Assembly: GCA_020636315.1 (NCBI GenBank)
Contig: JACJYA010000003.1
Span: forward strand, 620,001-684,000
From: Lewinellaceae bacterium
GTDB taxonomy: Bacteria > Bacteroidota > Bacteroidia > Chitinophagales > Saprospiraceae
Direction of reading: 5' to 3'
Length of the DNA stretch: 64,000 nucleotides
Notes under the pieces: model-generated
Seen by the model: only the letters and a program-made list of their open reading frames with translations
What the model was told of the DNA's origin: nothing
Databases searched by the model: none
Part shown: positions 1 through 8,944 of the stretch, in pieces
Layout: every line of letters starts with the position of its first letter
Position numbering within the stretch: the first letter of the stretch is position 1
Translations under genes and position numbers: made by a program

Positions 1-3000
1 GGCCAGGGCCTTCACTTTTAAACTTTTCAATGCGTTGCCGGGGTCCAGCGGCAGATCGAGAACAGTAGCCGCTCCGCCGTCAACAACCCGATCAGAGAAC
101 CCTTTGATAGAAACGTAATCGTCAAAATCACGGGTAACCGATCCCGTTTTTAAATGAACCCGCGGAGGAACGGGAGCATCGCTGTCAAAAGCGAAGCCAT
201 CAAAGTAGTAATCCTGCTCGATGGGCCACCAGGTTTCCGGGTTGCGCAGCGGCAATTCGGTTTTGGCGCCGTCTTCGTATTCTACTTCCACGATGCCGTT
301 ATCAAAACGGCTTTGCATCGGATTGGTGGAGCCTGCCATCAGCAAATAGGCGTGGCTGGCTTTCCCGGAAAGTGGAATGGTTATCTCTTCGGGGAAATTA
401 TCCCAAAGGGAGGTAAATACAATATTATTCTCCAGCCCCGGGCCAGGAGTGGCAAAAGGAATTCCCTCAGGCGTCTCAAAAACGCCATCCTCACCGGCCA
501 GCGCTCTCAGCCCGGAATCGTCAATATCGACATTCACAAGCGGATAACACCAGTTCCCAATGCCCTGCAAGGGGATCTGAACGGTTGGCGAAGATGCCCT
601 GGGTGATTCATACCGGTGTTGAAAGATCTTCGTGACATTATCATTCAAAAACCGGGACAGATCCACCGTTTCCCATTTGATGGCTCCAGGACTTCGGATA
701 TTCCAGTTAACCACTTTTCCCACCTGAACATTTCCCTCTCCCCATTCAAGGCGTATAGGGTTGGCGCCACTTAGAAATCCGGAAGAATTCAGCGTGATGG
801 TATCAGAGGCCTGGCCCGGGCCAATGGCGATACCTTTTCGTAGAATATCCCCCCGAGGCTCCTCCCGGACATCAACATTTATGGAAAAAGCAGTATTATT
901 CTGTATCTGAAAAGCCAGTCCGTTTTTCCTTTCTGTCTGAGGCCGGAGAATCGAAACCGGATCTCTTATCTCCATGTCCAGCGGCGCCCACCAGGTAAAA
1001 CTGCCCTGTTTAAGTTTCACAAAAACGGCCCGATGCCCTTTATTCCCGGATGCCCGTGCCTCCAATTTCTTTTTCTCCTGATTTTTTATCTCCAGCGCCT
1101 GCTGCGGGTCATAGATTTCAAGCAAACCGGCCTGCGTCAATTGGAGAGCAACATTCCCATTGACAGGAACAATTTCAGGGGCCACTGGCTCTTCAAGTAA
1201 GCTGCTCTCCCACTCTATTTCCACTTCGTACCGGTTTGCCGGTTCAGCAGTTATCTCCACCATTGGGTAACCTATTGCCGGTTCTACTCCTTTCCAACCA
1301 ACAGGTAATCCGTTCACATGCACAGACAGGATGCCATCTGCCATCGCCTTAACTCTCAAATACAACCTGAGCGGCTGTGGCAGGGAATCACTGATAACAT
1401 ACCGATCTGTTTTTTCCTGCCGCTCAAACCTGAAAGAAAGGCCGGGGATCTCCAGAGACGCCTCGCCCCACTCATCCGGCAGGCCGGGCTGTATAGCCAG
1501 AACGCCGGCCAACACGTCCGGTTTTATACCGAAAAGCCCTTCCACCAGGGTGCGGGCCGCCATGCCCACCGGGTCCGCAAAATCTCGGTACAATTCTCCC
1601 CGGAATGCATCGTAAAAGGACAGCTGCTGAAAAGAGCCGGGGCTTGCCCCCAGGTACATGCTTTCAGTGATGGCGCTTTTCCAAAGCTCAAAAGCTTTAT
1701 CCTTCCTGCCCGCCTGCCAGTATGCCAGGGCCGTGTGTAATACCTCCGCCAGCGCCACATTATTCACCGACCAGGTGTAAGGCATCCAGTTGGTGGTGGA
1801 AAGGGTGTAAAGGCCTTCCGGGGCGCCGTACGCCCGGATCGGAATATGCGGGATATGGGTATCGACATAGCGCAGGGCCTGATAGGCCTGAAAGGGATCG
1901 GGCAACTCCGAGTCAATGGCGTGATAAACCGTCCATAAGCCGGCGGAAGGATGTTGGAGCTGGTTTCCCAGGATGTCTTTAAATTCGGCGAACCAGCCCC
2001 GGGAAGGCATCCACAATTTTTCGTTGACAGCCCGGCGTATCTTTTCTGCTTCCCGCCGGTAAGGATCGGGGGCTTTCCCGATCAGGGGGGCCAGCCTTGC
2101 GGCCTTTTTGTTGGCATAATAATTATAGGCTGAAGAATGGGTAACTCCTCCCCCACTGTACTCCAGAGCATCACTTGCCCAGATCGAACAATAAGCATCG
2201 TATATGCCGTCATCATCGGCGTCAAAACACCGTTTTTCCCAGGCGAGGTGGCGTTCCAGCACCGGCCACATTTCCCGAAGGAAAGCCGTATCTCCAGTCC
2301 ATTGGAAATGGCGAAGAAGTTGGTCAATAAACACCAGGTTCATGTCATAGTGATGAGCGCGAAAGTCTCCGCCGGGGTTTCGGCAGATGTAGCCGCTGGA
2401 AAACAAAGCGGTACCCAATTCCTCCTTCTGCCGGGCGAAGTGCAGAGCGGTATCGGGTGTAACCGGGCCGGTCTCCGGGCTGGCCAATTGCGACAAAGCG
2501 TAAGCCTTGAAATGGGCCCGTGCTCTGTCGTGCCACCCCAGCGGGTCCGCGACATAGGCGCCTCGCCAGCCGTTCAGGCGCATCCGCCAGGCAACTGCAC
2601 CATGAAGATAAGAAGGGTATTCCCAGATGGCATCGGCCGCCATGGCCAGAGCTCCTCCAAATGGGTTGATAAAAGGATCGGGAGTTTTCAGCTTCACTCT
2701 TCCGGCCAGCTCTTTTCTGACAGCTTCGGCTTTTTCAAATAGTACCGGCAGTTCCTCGTATTTAACCGCAGGCCTGCCTTCCGGATTGTGAATGGAAAAA
2801 TAAACAGGTTCACCTGCCCGGATGGCCAGCTTTCCTGCCAGGGCCGGAGCATTGGAATTGCCGGAAGAATAAAACCGGGCCGGGGTTGCCTGCTGCCCGG
2901 CATCCGCCAGTGTGAGCGCCGAACCAGGAGGCACAGCGCCCACCAGCTGTTTCTGGTTGCCAAATGCTTTTCCCAACGGCTTATCGAAAGGGATTTGCCG

Positions 3001-3693
3001 GATCTCATACCGCTCCTCCTCCGTCAGAGCCCTGCCGGAACCATAGTGCAGAACGAAACCGTTTTCCTTCAGTTCATAGACGTTATCACCACAATACTCT
3101 GGCTTGAGGTAAAAGCTCGATTCCGGATCAGCCCCAATGTCGCCATCCCGGTGAAAACGCTTTCCGGTGGCGCCGCCGAAGGCCCAGAAAAGAGTAGCTC
3201 CTTCTTTTACTTCTTTGAAAGCCACCTGAACCAGGATGCCTTCAGCATCCGCCATGGCCATTACCTTCAATTTCAGGTGGCCCGGCCCCAGAAGGGCATC
3301 CTCAATTTCATAGACCATGCTTCCCGGGCGGTATCGGGCGGTGATCTTTTCTGCATCGATCAGCCATTTGCTGGTATCGGCAGTGCCCAGGCCGAACTTC
3401 AGGCTTCCACCCATGCCCGGCATGTAGAGTGCAAATTGGGGAAGGTCGCCCGCCTCTACCCGAAAGCCGGTATTGGTTCCATATATTGCGCGGTTGAAAC
3501 GGCGCGTGCCGTTGATGATCACGAAGCCGCTCCCATCCGGCAGATAGCGAATGGAGCGCTCGATCCCGTGCCACGGTTTCCCCTTCTCCTTTTCAGCCGA
3601 CAACCCGTTGCCCGGCTGTCCAAAGGCAGAAACAGAAAGAATTCCCAGGATCACAAAGAAAAAGGAAACCTGAAATACATAAGAATATACCAT
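1..3693 (-). CDS. DUF4450 domain protein, six-hairpin glycosidase-like, C-terminus cut by window edge
   Basis: The reading frame is open from the ATG at 3693 to base 1, 1231 codons without a stop, so the 3' end lies outside the window. An in-frame TAA four codons upstream of the ATG fixes the start. Residues 1-26 form a signal peptide ending near SAFGQ. The next stretch (motifs WHGIERSIRYLPDG and NGTRRFNRAIYGTN, roughly residues 38-70) matches what I know of DUF4450, found in large secreted Bacteroidota proteins. The middle (about residues 330-800) is rich in Trp/Tyr and helical repeats such as SSAYNYYANKKAARL, resembling an (alpha/alpha)6 glycosidase barrel. The rest looks like beta-sandwich modules. 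The next gene upstream is a GH106 rhamnosidase-like enzyme on the same strand, so a role in breaking down a rhamnose-containing polysaccharide is inferred; the substrate cannot be read from the sequence. Confidence 0.85.
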   Translation of the reverse strand, partial: MVYSYVFQVSFFFVILGILSVSAFGQPGNGLSAEKEKGKPWHGIERSIRYLPDGSGFVIINGTRRFNRAIYGTNTGFRVEAGDLPQFALYMPGMGGSLKFGLGTADTSKWLIDAEKITARYRPGSMVYEIEDALLGPGHLKLKVMAMADAEGILVQVAFKEVKEGATLFWAFGGATGKRFHRDGDIGADPESSFYLKPEYCGDNVYELKENGFVLHYGSGRALTEEERYEIRQIPFDKPLGKAFGNQKQLVGAVPPGSALTLADAGQQATPARFYSSGNSNAPALAGKLAIRAGEPVYFSIHNPEGRPAVKYEELPVLFEKAEAVRKELAGRVKLKTPDPFINPFGGALAMAADAIWEYPSYLHGAVAWRMRLNGWRGAYVADPLGWHDRARAHFKAYALSQLASPETGPVTPDTALHFARQKEELGTALFSSGYICRNPGGDFRAHHYDMNLVFIDQLLRHFQWTGDTAFLREMWPVLERHLAWEKRCFDADDDGIYDAYCSIWASDALEYSGGGVTHSSAYNYYANKKAARLAPLIGKAPDPYRREAEKIRRAVNEKLWMPSRGWFAEFKDILGNQLQHPSAGLWTVYHAIDSELPDPFQAYQALRYVDTHIPHIPIRAYGAPEGLYTLSTTNWMPYTWSVNNVALAEVLHTALAYWQAGRKDKAFELWKSAITESMYLGASPGSFQQLSFYDAFRGELYRDFADPVGMAARTLVEGLFGIKPDVLAGVLAIQPGLPDEWGEASLEIPGLSFRFERQEKTDRYVISDSLPQPLRLYLRVKAMADGILSVHVNGLPVGWKGVEPAIGYPMVEITAEPANRYEVEIEWESSLLEEPVAPEIVPVNGNVALQLTQAGLLEIYDPQQALEIKNQEKKKLEARASGNKGHRAVFVKLKQGSFTWWAPLDMEIRDPVSILRPQTERKNGLAFQIQNNTAFSINVDVREEPRGDILRKGIAIGPGQASDTITLNSSGFLSGANPIRLEWGEGNVQVGKVVNWNIRSPGAIKWETVDLSRFLNDNVTKIFQHRYESPRASSPTVQIPLQGIGNWCYPLVNVDIDDSGLRALAGEDGVFETPEGIPFATPGPGLENNIVFTSLWDNFPEEITIPLSGKASHAYLLMAGSTNPMQSRFDNGIVEVEYEDGAKTELPLRNPETWWPIEQDYYFDGFAFDSDAPVPPRVHLKTGSVTRDFDDYVSIKGFSDRVVDGGAATVLDLPLDPGNALKSLKVKALA

Positions 3694-3898
3694 CTCGCCT
3701 GCTTAAAATATCTCCAGGTTGAGAAAATGAATTTCACAGGAATGATATAAAGATAGGAAGGCAATGTGGTAAAACCATTCTGCTCTATTCTGCAAGGAGC
3801 CGGGCGTTCGTCTTATGTTTGGGTAGTCACTCCCGTTTCCTTCAGCCGGGCGGCTGCCTCCCGGGAATCTGCCAGAAAGCGTCAACCACCCCGGATGG

Positions 3899-3921
3899 AA
3901 GGCACTTTCGAAGTGCCTTTT
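3899..3921 (-). terminator. Hairpin downstream of the GH106 gene
   Basis: AAGGCACTT and AAGTGCCTT form a 9-bp stem around a 3-base loop, about 40 bases past the GH106 stop. On the minus strand no T-run follows it; the T-run is on the plus side, where no gene ends. It may be a weak terminator or an RNA-stability hairpin. Confidence 0.35.
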
Positions 3922-3961
3922 ATCTGGCGGCAAATTTCTTCATCGAAATTCGGATAAAAGT

Positions 3962-6919
3962 TTATTGAACCGAAACGTCAACCTTTGTCAAAGTCACCGG
4001 CCCGAGCAGGCCCGAGGGGCGGGGCTCCCACCCTGAAGCATCGAACAGGCCATTCTCACCCCGGTTCTCTCTTCTGCGGGCGGGGAAATTGACATTGTAG
4101 AATTTCTTCCACAACACTCCTCTTTTATCCATATCGGCAATGCGGTTGGCCATCAGGTTGGTTACTTCGACTTCCAGCAGGTTGTCCTCCCGGAATAATT
4201 CCGGGCTTAGGTAAACTTCATATTCCGGGCCTATGAGGGTCCCTATTTCGTTGCCATTGAGCCTGACGCGGGCGCTTTCGGCCACCTCTCCCAGGTTCAG
4301 CAGCCAGCCGCTTCCCTCTCCTTCCGGATGTGGAAATTTCAGGCTGTAACGGGCCGTGCCGGAAAACCATTTATACGGCTCCCCTCCAAAATTTGTCCAG
4401 GATTCCAGATTATCGGGCTCTGCTTCTCCGGGCAGTTCCGGCCCTCCCTCAATAAACGTAACCTTCCAGGCTCCGTTTAGGGCAGCCGGATCGCCGGCCT
4501 TTTCGATATAATTCCAGGAAGGCCCGGTGGCGGGGGTATGGTAGGTTTTCAGAATACAGGAGCCCCCTCGAGGCAACTGAAGGCGCACCTCGACCTGTCC
4601 AGCAGCATTTTTCCGGGTTTGGGCGAAGCCCGTTTTGCCCGTCATGGGTTCAAAAATGGCAACGGCTTCACTTTGCCCCTGCAGGGGCAGCCAGTCATCA
4701 ATACCGGCCTCCGGCCAGTTGGCAAGGAAATAGTATTTCCCATTTTCATAACTTCGACGGGTGTATTCCAGCCCGTTGTCAACAAGGGATTCCCTTTCAA
4801 TGCCAGCCTGTTCAAGCAGAGAAGAAAGATCATCAGCTACCAGAAATTTGCCATTGCCGATGCGAGCCACGCCGGCCCCATCAACTTCCAGCCCGCTAAT
4901 CAGCTCATCGAAGGCAGCCTGTCTTTTTTCCAGCTCCCCTAATCCGGGCACGCTCGCCGGCAGCTGTTTATGTACGATGATAGTTGCTCCGTTGCGGGCC
5001 AGTTCCATGAGCTTTTCCATCGTTTCCAACGGGATGAAACGGCATTCGGGGATGATGATCGAATGATAAGCCACCTCTCCGGCGGCCAGTTTTCCCGCCT
5101 CCACTTTAAGCCCCTGGATCTGGCGGCCTGAAATGAAGTCAAACCCGTAGCCGGTGTCCTGCAGGTAATTCGCCACTCCCTCAACGGCCGTCCCTTCCAT
5201 TCCTCTTCCTCCGCCGTCAAAATGTTCCAGCATCTCTCTTCCCGGGCTGGCAAAACGGTCATAGATCGGGAAATATACCAGAACGTCATTGTCCGGCATA
5301 CCAGCTTGTAGAAAAGACTGGGTACGGGCAATGTATTGGTTTAAGGCGGGGAAATCGCGCCAGAGCGTATTGCGCGGGTTGGCATGGATGGCGGCATAGA
5401 ACAGCCTTCCCGGCCATTCTTCTCCCGGCGGGGAATAGCAGGTGCCGTGATAAAGAACGTGATTGACCCCACCTGCAAGATAGCGGTCCAGGTTCTCTTT
5501 CACATCGGAGAGGTTGGAAAGAAAGTGCTCGTTCAGCCAGGTGGCCGATTCGGAAGAGGCCAGCCGGCGGCCGGCGACATGAGCCGCCGAAGTGGCGAAT
5601 TTGATCCTGATGATATCCGTCCCTTCCGTTTCCGGAATATCGGAGGCGGCGTAGAGATCCAGTATATTGGCCGGCGAGCCATGCGCCTGGTTTCGGATGA
5701 TAGCGCCTTTGCTCCTGGCCCATTCACCCCACTCTTTGGTGAAGGTATCCAAAATAAGATCGGAAATGGTTTCCCGGTAATCGGAAAGTACCCTTTGGTT
5801 CTCCTCTCCGGAGGCTTCTCCGAACAGGGCCGGCAGGTGCTCCCTCAGATCGTACCCCCGCCTATTCCGGAATTCCTCGAATAAAGCGGGCGTCCAGTCG
5901 GCCTGCCCCCGGGCATCATCCACTTCATAACTGTCGTTGAAGAAGGCTCTGAGCCCTCCTGTTTCCCGTCCGGAGAATGCCTTGTCGAAGCGGGCCAGGT
6001 AATCCCGGATCGAAGCGGCCGAGAAGTGATCGATCACATTGCCTTCTCCGCCCGGAGCCGCCCGTTCCACCATCTTGCCGTGCCAGCCCTCAAAGATGGC
6101 GTAGAGAGTCCATTGCCCTTCCGGCGCCGTCCAGTCGAGCTGGCCTTCGTCATTGACCTGCCGGGTAAGATCGAGTACTTCCCCACCGGCAGAAAAGGCC
6201 ATCAGCGCCATAAGGGGCAGAGGCTTTTCAAAACGAACCTGATCCAAAGCAAGTGCCTGAAGGTTCTCGTTGGCTGAAACAGGCTCCACCAGATCTTCAA
6301 TTTCAAGCCGGGGTTGGCCCGGCAGTAACTCCGGATTACTCTGAGAGCCGATAACTTTTTCCCCTTTTTCCGCCAGAATGCCACCGTACAACTGATAGAC
6401 CTGATTGGTTACCGCTCTGACGAATGGCTCCTGAATGAACCGGACGGGTTCGGTAAGGCGCTCCCCGCCTTTCAGTTCATATTTTTTGTGGGCCATATAT
6501 TTACAGGCATCTTCAGCACTCACCCAGGGGCCGCCGAAAGGCCAGCCGGTGCCGGTGGCCATATCGATGCCCAGGCCCAGCCGTTCGGCCTCCTTCAAGG
6601 TATGTTCAAACAGATCCATCCACTCCGGCGACAGGTAATCGACAAATTGATCCTCCAGCCCGATCACCCCGTAGATCGGGGTAAGTTCCAGCCCGCCCAG
6701 GCCTGCTTTCTGATAGGCCTCCAGCTCGGCCGTAATTCCTTCTCTGGTAACGCTGCTGCCCTGCCACCACCACCTAGACCAGGGCCGGGCCTCATAAGTG
6801 GCTTTCGGCCACATCAGAGCATCCTCAGCCGGCGGACGGGCACATCCGGCCTCCAGGAAAATCGTGGAAGATGCTATTATGCAAAGGCAAAAAAAAGTAA
6901 AGCTGATTGGCTTAATCAT
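3962..6919 (-). CDS. GH106 alpha-L-rhamnosidase-like glycoside hydrolase
   Basis: A 985-residue exported enzyme. The open frame extends to 6961, but the second Met (6919) is preferred: it is preceded by AAGAGG at good spacing and begins a clean signal peptide (MIKPISFTFFCLCIIASS...). A Cys follows the hydrophobic stretch in EAGC, so it could be a lipoprotein, although the lipobox is poor. The mature N-terminus has the GH106 hallmark PWSRWWWQGSSVTREGI followed by GLGGLELTPIYGV and MATGTGWPFGGPW. The central region includes DSYEVDDARG and the C-terminal about 120 residues form a galactose-binding-like beta sandwich (LNLGEVAESARVRLNG). The family cleaves terminal alpha-L-rhamnose from plant or microbial polysaccharides. 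The length is typical for the family. It sits 268 bases upstream of the DUF4450 gene and is probably in the same utilisation locus; no SusC/D pair adjoins it here. Confidence 0.85.
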   Translation of the reverse strand: MIKPISFTFFCLCIIASSTIFLEAGCARPPAEDALMWPKATYEARPWSRWWWQGSSVTREGITAELEAYQKAGLGGLELTPIYGVIGLEDQFVDYLSPEWMDLFEHTLKEAERLGLGIDMATGTGWPFGGPWVSAEDACKYMAHKKYELKGGERLTEPVRFIQEPFVRAVTNQVYQLYGGILAEKGEKVIGSQSNPELLPGQPRLEIEDLVEPVSANENLQALALDQVRFEKPLPLMALMAFSAGGEVLDLTRQVNDEGQLDWTAPEGQWTLYAIFEGWHGKMVERAAPGGEGNVIDHFSAASIRDYLARFDKAFSGRETGGLRAFFNDSYEVDDARGQADWTPALFEEFRNRRGYDLREHLPALFGEASGEENQRVLSDYRETISDLILDTFTKEWGEWARSKGAIIRNQAHGSPANILDLYAASDIPETEGTDIIRIKFATSAAHVAGRRLASSESATWLNEHFLSNLSDVKENLDRYLAGGVNHVLYHGTCYSPPGEEWPGRLFYAAIHANPRNTLWRDFPALNQYIARTQSFLQAGMPDNDVLVYFPIYDRFASPGREMLEHFDGGGRGMEGTAVEGVANYLQDTGYGFDFISGRQIQGLKVEAGKLAAGEVAYHSIIIPECRFIPLETMEKLMELARNGATIIVHKQLPASVPGLGELEKRQAAFDELISGLEVDGAGVARIGNGKFLVADDLSSLLEQAGIERESLVDNGLEYTRRSYENGKYYFLANWPEAGIDDWLPLQGQSEAVAIFEPMTGKTGFAQTRKNAAGQVEVRLQLPRGGSCILKTYHTPATGPSWNYIEKAGDPAALNGAWKVTFIEGGPELPGEAEPDNLESWTNFGGEPYKWFSGTARYSLKFPHPEGEGSGWLLNLGEVAESARVRLNGNEIGTLIGPEYEVYLSPELFREDNLLEVEVTNLMANRIADMDKRGVLWKKFYNVNFPARRRENRGENGLFDASGWEPRPSGLLGPVTLTKVDVSVQ

Positions 6920-7000
6920 GTGGCCTCTTTTGTTAATAAAGTTGGAAATGCGTTTTGGCAACTGCTTTATATCCGGGTATTAATTACTGGTGATGAATCC

Positions 7001-7063
7001 CGAATTACGATTACCGAGTTACGATTATCGAGTTACGAGTCACGAGTCACGAATACCGAAACT
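7001..7063. repeat. Degenerate 7-bp repeat tract (CGAnTnn)
   Basis: Nine consecutive heptads in strict 7-base register: CGAATTA, CGATTAC, CGAGTTA, CGATTAT, CGAGTTA, CGAGTCA twice, CGAATAC, CGAAACT. The tract lies between the stop of the duplicated-domain protein (7079) and the start of the GH106 gene. It is one of about ten such tracts in the window. Confidence 0.8.
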
Positions 7064-7078
7064 ACCAAACATTTGTTT

Positions 7079-8290
7079 TCAATCACTCACCCGGAACTTC
7101 CGGATCATCACGGCCCCACTTTCGTTGAGGTTGGAACTGAGAATAATGATCTGCTCTTTGACGCCATCGTCAACAGAAATGGCCACGGTATTCGGGGAGA
7201 TATCTCCAAGGCTTTCGGCGTGAAGGACGAGGAAGTTGTCCTCCTGGTTCAGTTTGACGGGAATACCATACTTGCGTTTGTCAACCCTTAGTTCGTGCAG
7301 GATACGTTCTCCATTGAGAAAAATGGTGGCGACATCGCCATCAACCGTTCCATTATCCCAAACCTTTATCTTGATGCTCGAACTCTGCACTTCCAGAATG
7401 CGCTCCAGCTTGATCTTTCGCTTGCTTTCCGCTTCGTAAGGGCGTTGCAGCATCGACTGTTTCTGAACGATCGTTTTGGTGAGAATGGGTTTTTCGAGAT
7501 AAACCTGCCCATCGGCACAAGGGCCGGTTTCCAGGTCATAACCTTCAATAAAACCGTTCCATTCTCCTTCCAGAACGAGGCGGGACTTTTCTCTCCTGAA
7601 ACTCAGGGTTCCCGACTTAATGCACCACCGCCAGTTGGAGTCCGTTTTGCTCGCCACTTCCAGTTCTTTAAAAGAAAGGAGCTGAAAGATCGAGTCGTAT
7701 TGCCATTCCAGGTTATGGAATGCACTCCCACCGTTGTCCTCGGAAACAATGTACGATTGTCCGCCGCTGTTTCTGGAGAGGTCTATTTCATAATAAAACC
7801 CATAATCCCGGTCTGATTGGGAAAGTGTCCCTGTCCACTTCCCGGTTATGGTAGGAGGGATGATTTCTTCTACCGCCGTTCCCTCCGGTGGCAACCTATG
7901 CCTTTCCAGCACCATTTCACCTGGTGTGCAGCCGTCGGCTTTCCACCTTCCCTTCAGGCGGTCGTGAAGAGGGAACTGTTCAAGAGACAAAGTAGCGTAT
8001 TTCAGGCACCATTTGGGTTTGGGCGGGTCGAGCTGGTTGAGTTCCTGGATGACCAGCTGCTGGCCATCGAGATATGCCGTAAGCTGAAAACTGGCGGAGG
8101 AGGCGCCGTCTTCCGTCTGTGAATAAGACGTACCTGGATAAGCCTGCCCCCCTGGCTCAAGATCAATCTGGTAAAGGAAAGTATCGGTTTTCCCGTCCTG
8201 AGTGATATAGCCTTCCCAATGGCCGGCGAGGTCCTGAGCTGGCAGGGTAAAGTAAGGGGTTAAAAACAGAATGATAGAAAATAATCTCAT
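7079..8290 (-). CDS. Secreted protein of unknown function with an internal tandem duplication
   Basis: A 403-residue protein from the Met at 8290, which starts a signal peptide (MRLFSIILFLTPYFTLPAQ); the frame extends further upstream without a sensible N-terminus. Two copies of an approximately 120-residue module follow. Copy 1 begins GHWEGYITQDGKTDTFLYQIDL and copy 2 GKWTGTLSQSDRDYGFYYEIDL (first residues shown); both contain a KWCLK/RWCIK motif, a TLSL/TLSF strand, a G-x-W turn and a late DGC/PCADG cysteine. The C-terminal about 100 residues (KVWDNGTVDGDVATIFLNGE ... VDDGVKEQIIIL) look like a beta-sandwich tail that I recall from other Bacteroidota proteins. There is no T9SS sorting domain. 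Function unknown; binding or scaffold roles are possible, and I see no catalytic motif. Confidence 0.75.
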   Translation of the reverse strand: MRLFSIILFLTPYFTLPAQDLAGHWEGYITQDGKTDTFLYQIDLEPGGQAYPGTSYSQTEDGASSASFQLTAYLDGQQLVIQELNQLDPPKPKWCLKYATLSLEQFPLHDRLKGRWKADGCTPGEMVLERHRLPPEGTAVEEIIPPTITGKWTGTLSQSDRDYGFYYEIDLSRNSGGQSYIVSEDNGGSAFHNLEWQYDSIFQLLSFKELEVASKTDSNWRWCIKSGTLSFRREKSRLVLEGEWNGFIEGYDLETGPCADGQVYLEKPILTKTIVQKQSMLQRPYEAESKRKIKLERILEVQSSSIKIKVWDNGTVDGDVATIFLNGERILHELRVDKRKYGIPVKLNQEDNFLVLHAESLGDISPNTVAISVDDGVKEQIIILSSNLNESGAVMIRKFRVSD

Positions 8291-8509
8291 AATAAGCGGT
8301 CGGTATTGCCCAAATTTACGGAATCTGCAGCATATACCACCAAACTGATAAGGATCATTGGCGCAGCTGATAAAAATCATCCCGCCCACCTGTAATCCAC
8401 ATTATTTTGTAAATAGAAAAAAAGAGCAAAAAGCCAATAACTAACCTAGCTGGTGTGGCCATTGATAATCATTGTTCCGAAGTTATTCTTTAAAAACAAA
8501 AGTGTTTTT

Positions 8510-8517
8510 TAAGTTTG
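8510..8517 (+). promoter_or_regulatory. Bacteroidota -7 box TAAGTTTG ahead of hpf
   Basis: TAAGTTTG matches the TAnnTTTG consensus and lies 27 bases before the ATG of the hibernation factor gene. No convincing -33 TTG element is visible at the usual spacing, so this is a half-supported promoter. Confidence 0.45.
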
Positions 8518-8544
8518 CTTCATCCGCACCGAAAATAATAAACT

Positions 8545-8859
8545 ATGAAGATACAAGTGAATGCACCCTTCCAAGTCACCGATCAAATGCAAGGAGCGAT
8601 CGATGAAAAAATTGGAAAGCTAAAAACCTATTTTGACCGAATTGTAGAAGCCGAAGTTTATTTGAAAATTGGAGAAAAGCGGCACCGCCACCGCGAACAG
8701 ATCGTCGAGATCCGCCTGAACGTACCAGGAACTACCCTTTTTGCGGAAGACAGGAGCGACGCTGTGGAAAAGGCGCTGGCAGGAGCGGCTGAAAAAGCCA
8801 GGAGGCAACTGGTAAAATACAAAAAACAGTTCTCCGGCAATCATCAAAAGGAAAGCTGA
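8545..8859 (+). CDS. hpf: Short ribosome hibernation promoting factor (HPF/RaiA/YfiA family)
   Basis: A 104-residue protein with the compact S30AE-type fold: an N-terminal strand (MKIQVNAPFQVT), helix 1 (DQMQGAIDEKIGKLKTYF), the family motif FDRIVEAEVYLKIGEK, and helix 2 ending in RRQLVKYKKQF. The family binds the 30S subunit in stationary phase or stress and blocks the decoding site. It is the short form without the C-terminal dimerisation domain of long HPF. A second HPF gene lies at 56272-56571, and the two are clearly different paralogues. A TAAGTTTG box precedes it and a good terminator follows, so it is probably monocistronic. Confidence 0.9.
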   Translation: MKIQVNAPFQVTDQMQGAIDEKIGKLKTYFDRIVEAEVYLKIGEKRHRHREQIVEIRLNVPGTTLFAEDRSDAVEKALAGAAEKARRQLVKYKKQFSGNHQKES

Positions 8860-8899
8860 CTTAACAAGCCTGGCAAACAAAACGATCAACCATCATCAG

Positions 8900-8935
8900 A
8901 CTGTGCCCTGCCCCCGGTAGGGCACAGTTGTTTCT
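8900..8935 (+). terminator. Intrinsic terminator after hpf
   Basis: ACTGTGCCCT pairs with AGGGCACAGT (10 bp), followed by TTGTTTCTT on the plus strand, 40 bases after the hpf stop. It is also placed to serve the convergent enoyl-CoA hydratase gene. Confidence 0.75.
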
Positions 8936-8944
8936 TCCAGCTCT

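Noticed and set aside
2788..3750. 320-codon plus-strand open frame
   Set aside because: Antisense to the DUF4450 gene, whose frame is continuous and recognisable over 1231 codons.
3766..3957. Short plus-strand open frame containing the hairpin at 3899
   Set aside because: Intergenic, 63 codons, overlaps a hairpin, no recognisable protein.
7001..7063. Heptad tract considered as a CRISPR or VNTR
   Set aside because: The units are degenerate with no spacers, and the period is 7 bases; treated as a separate tract type instead.
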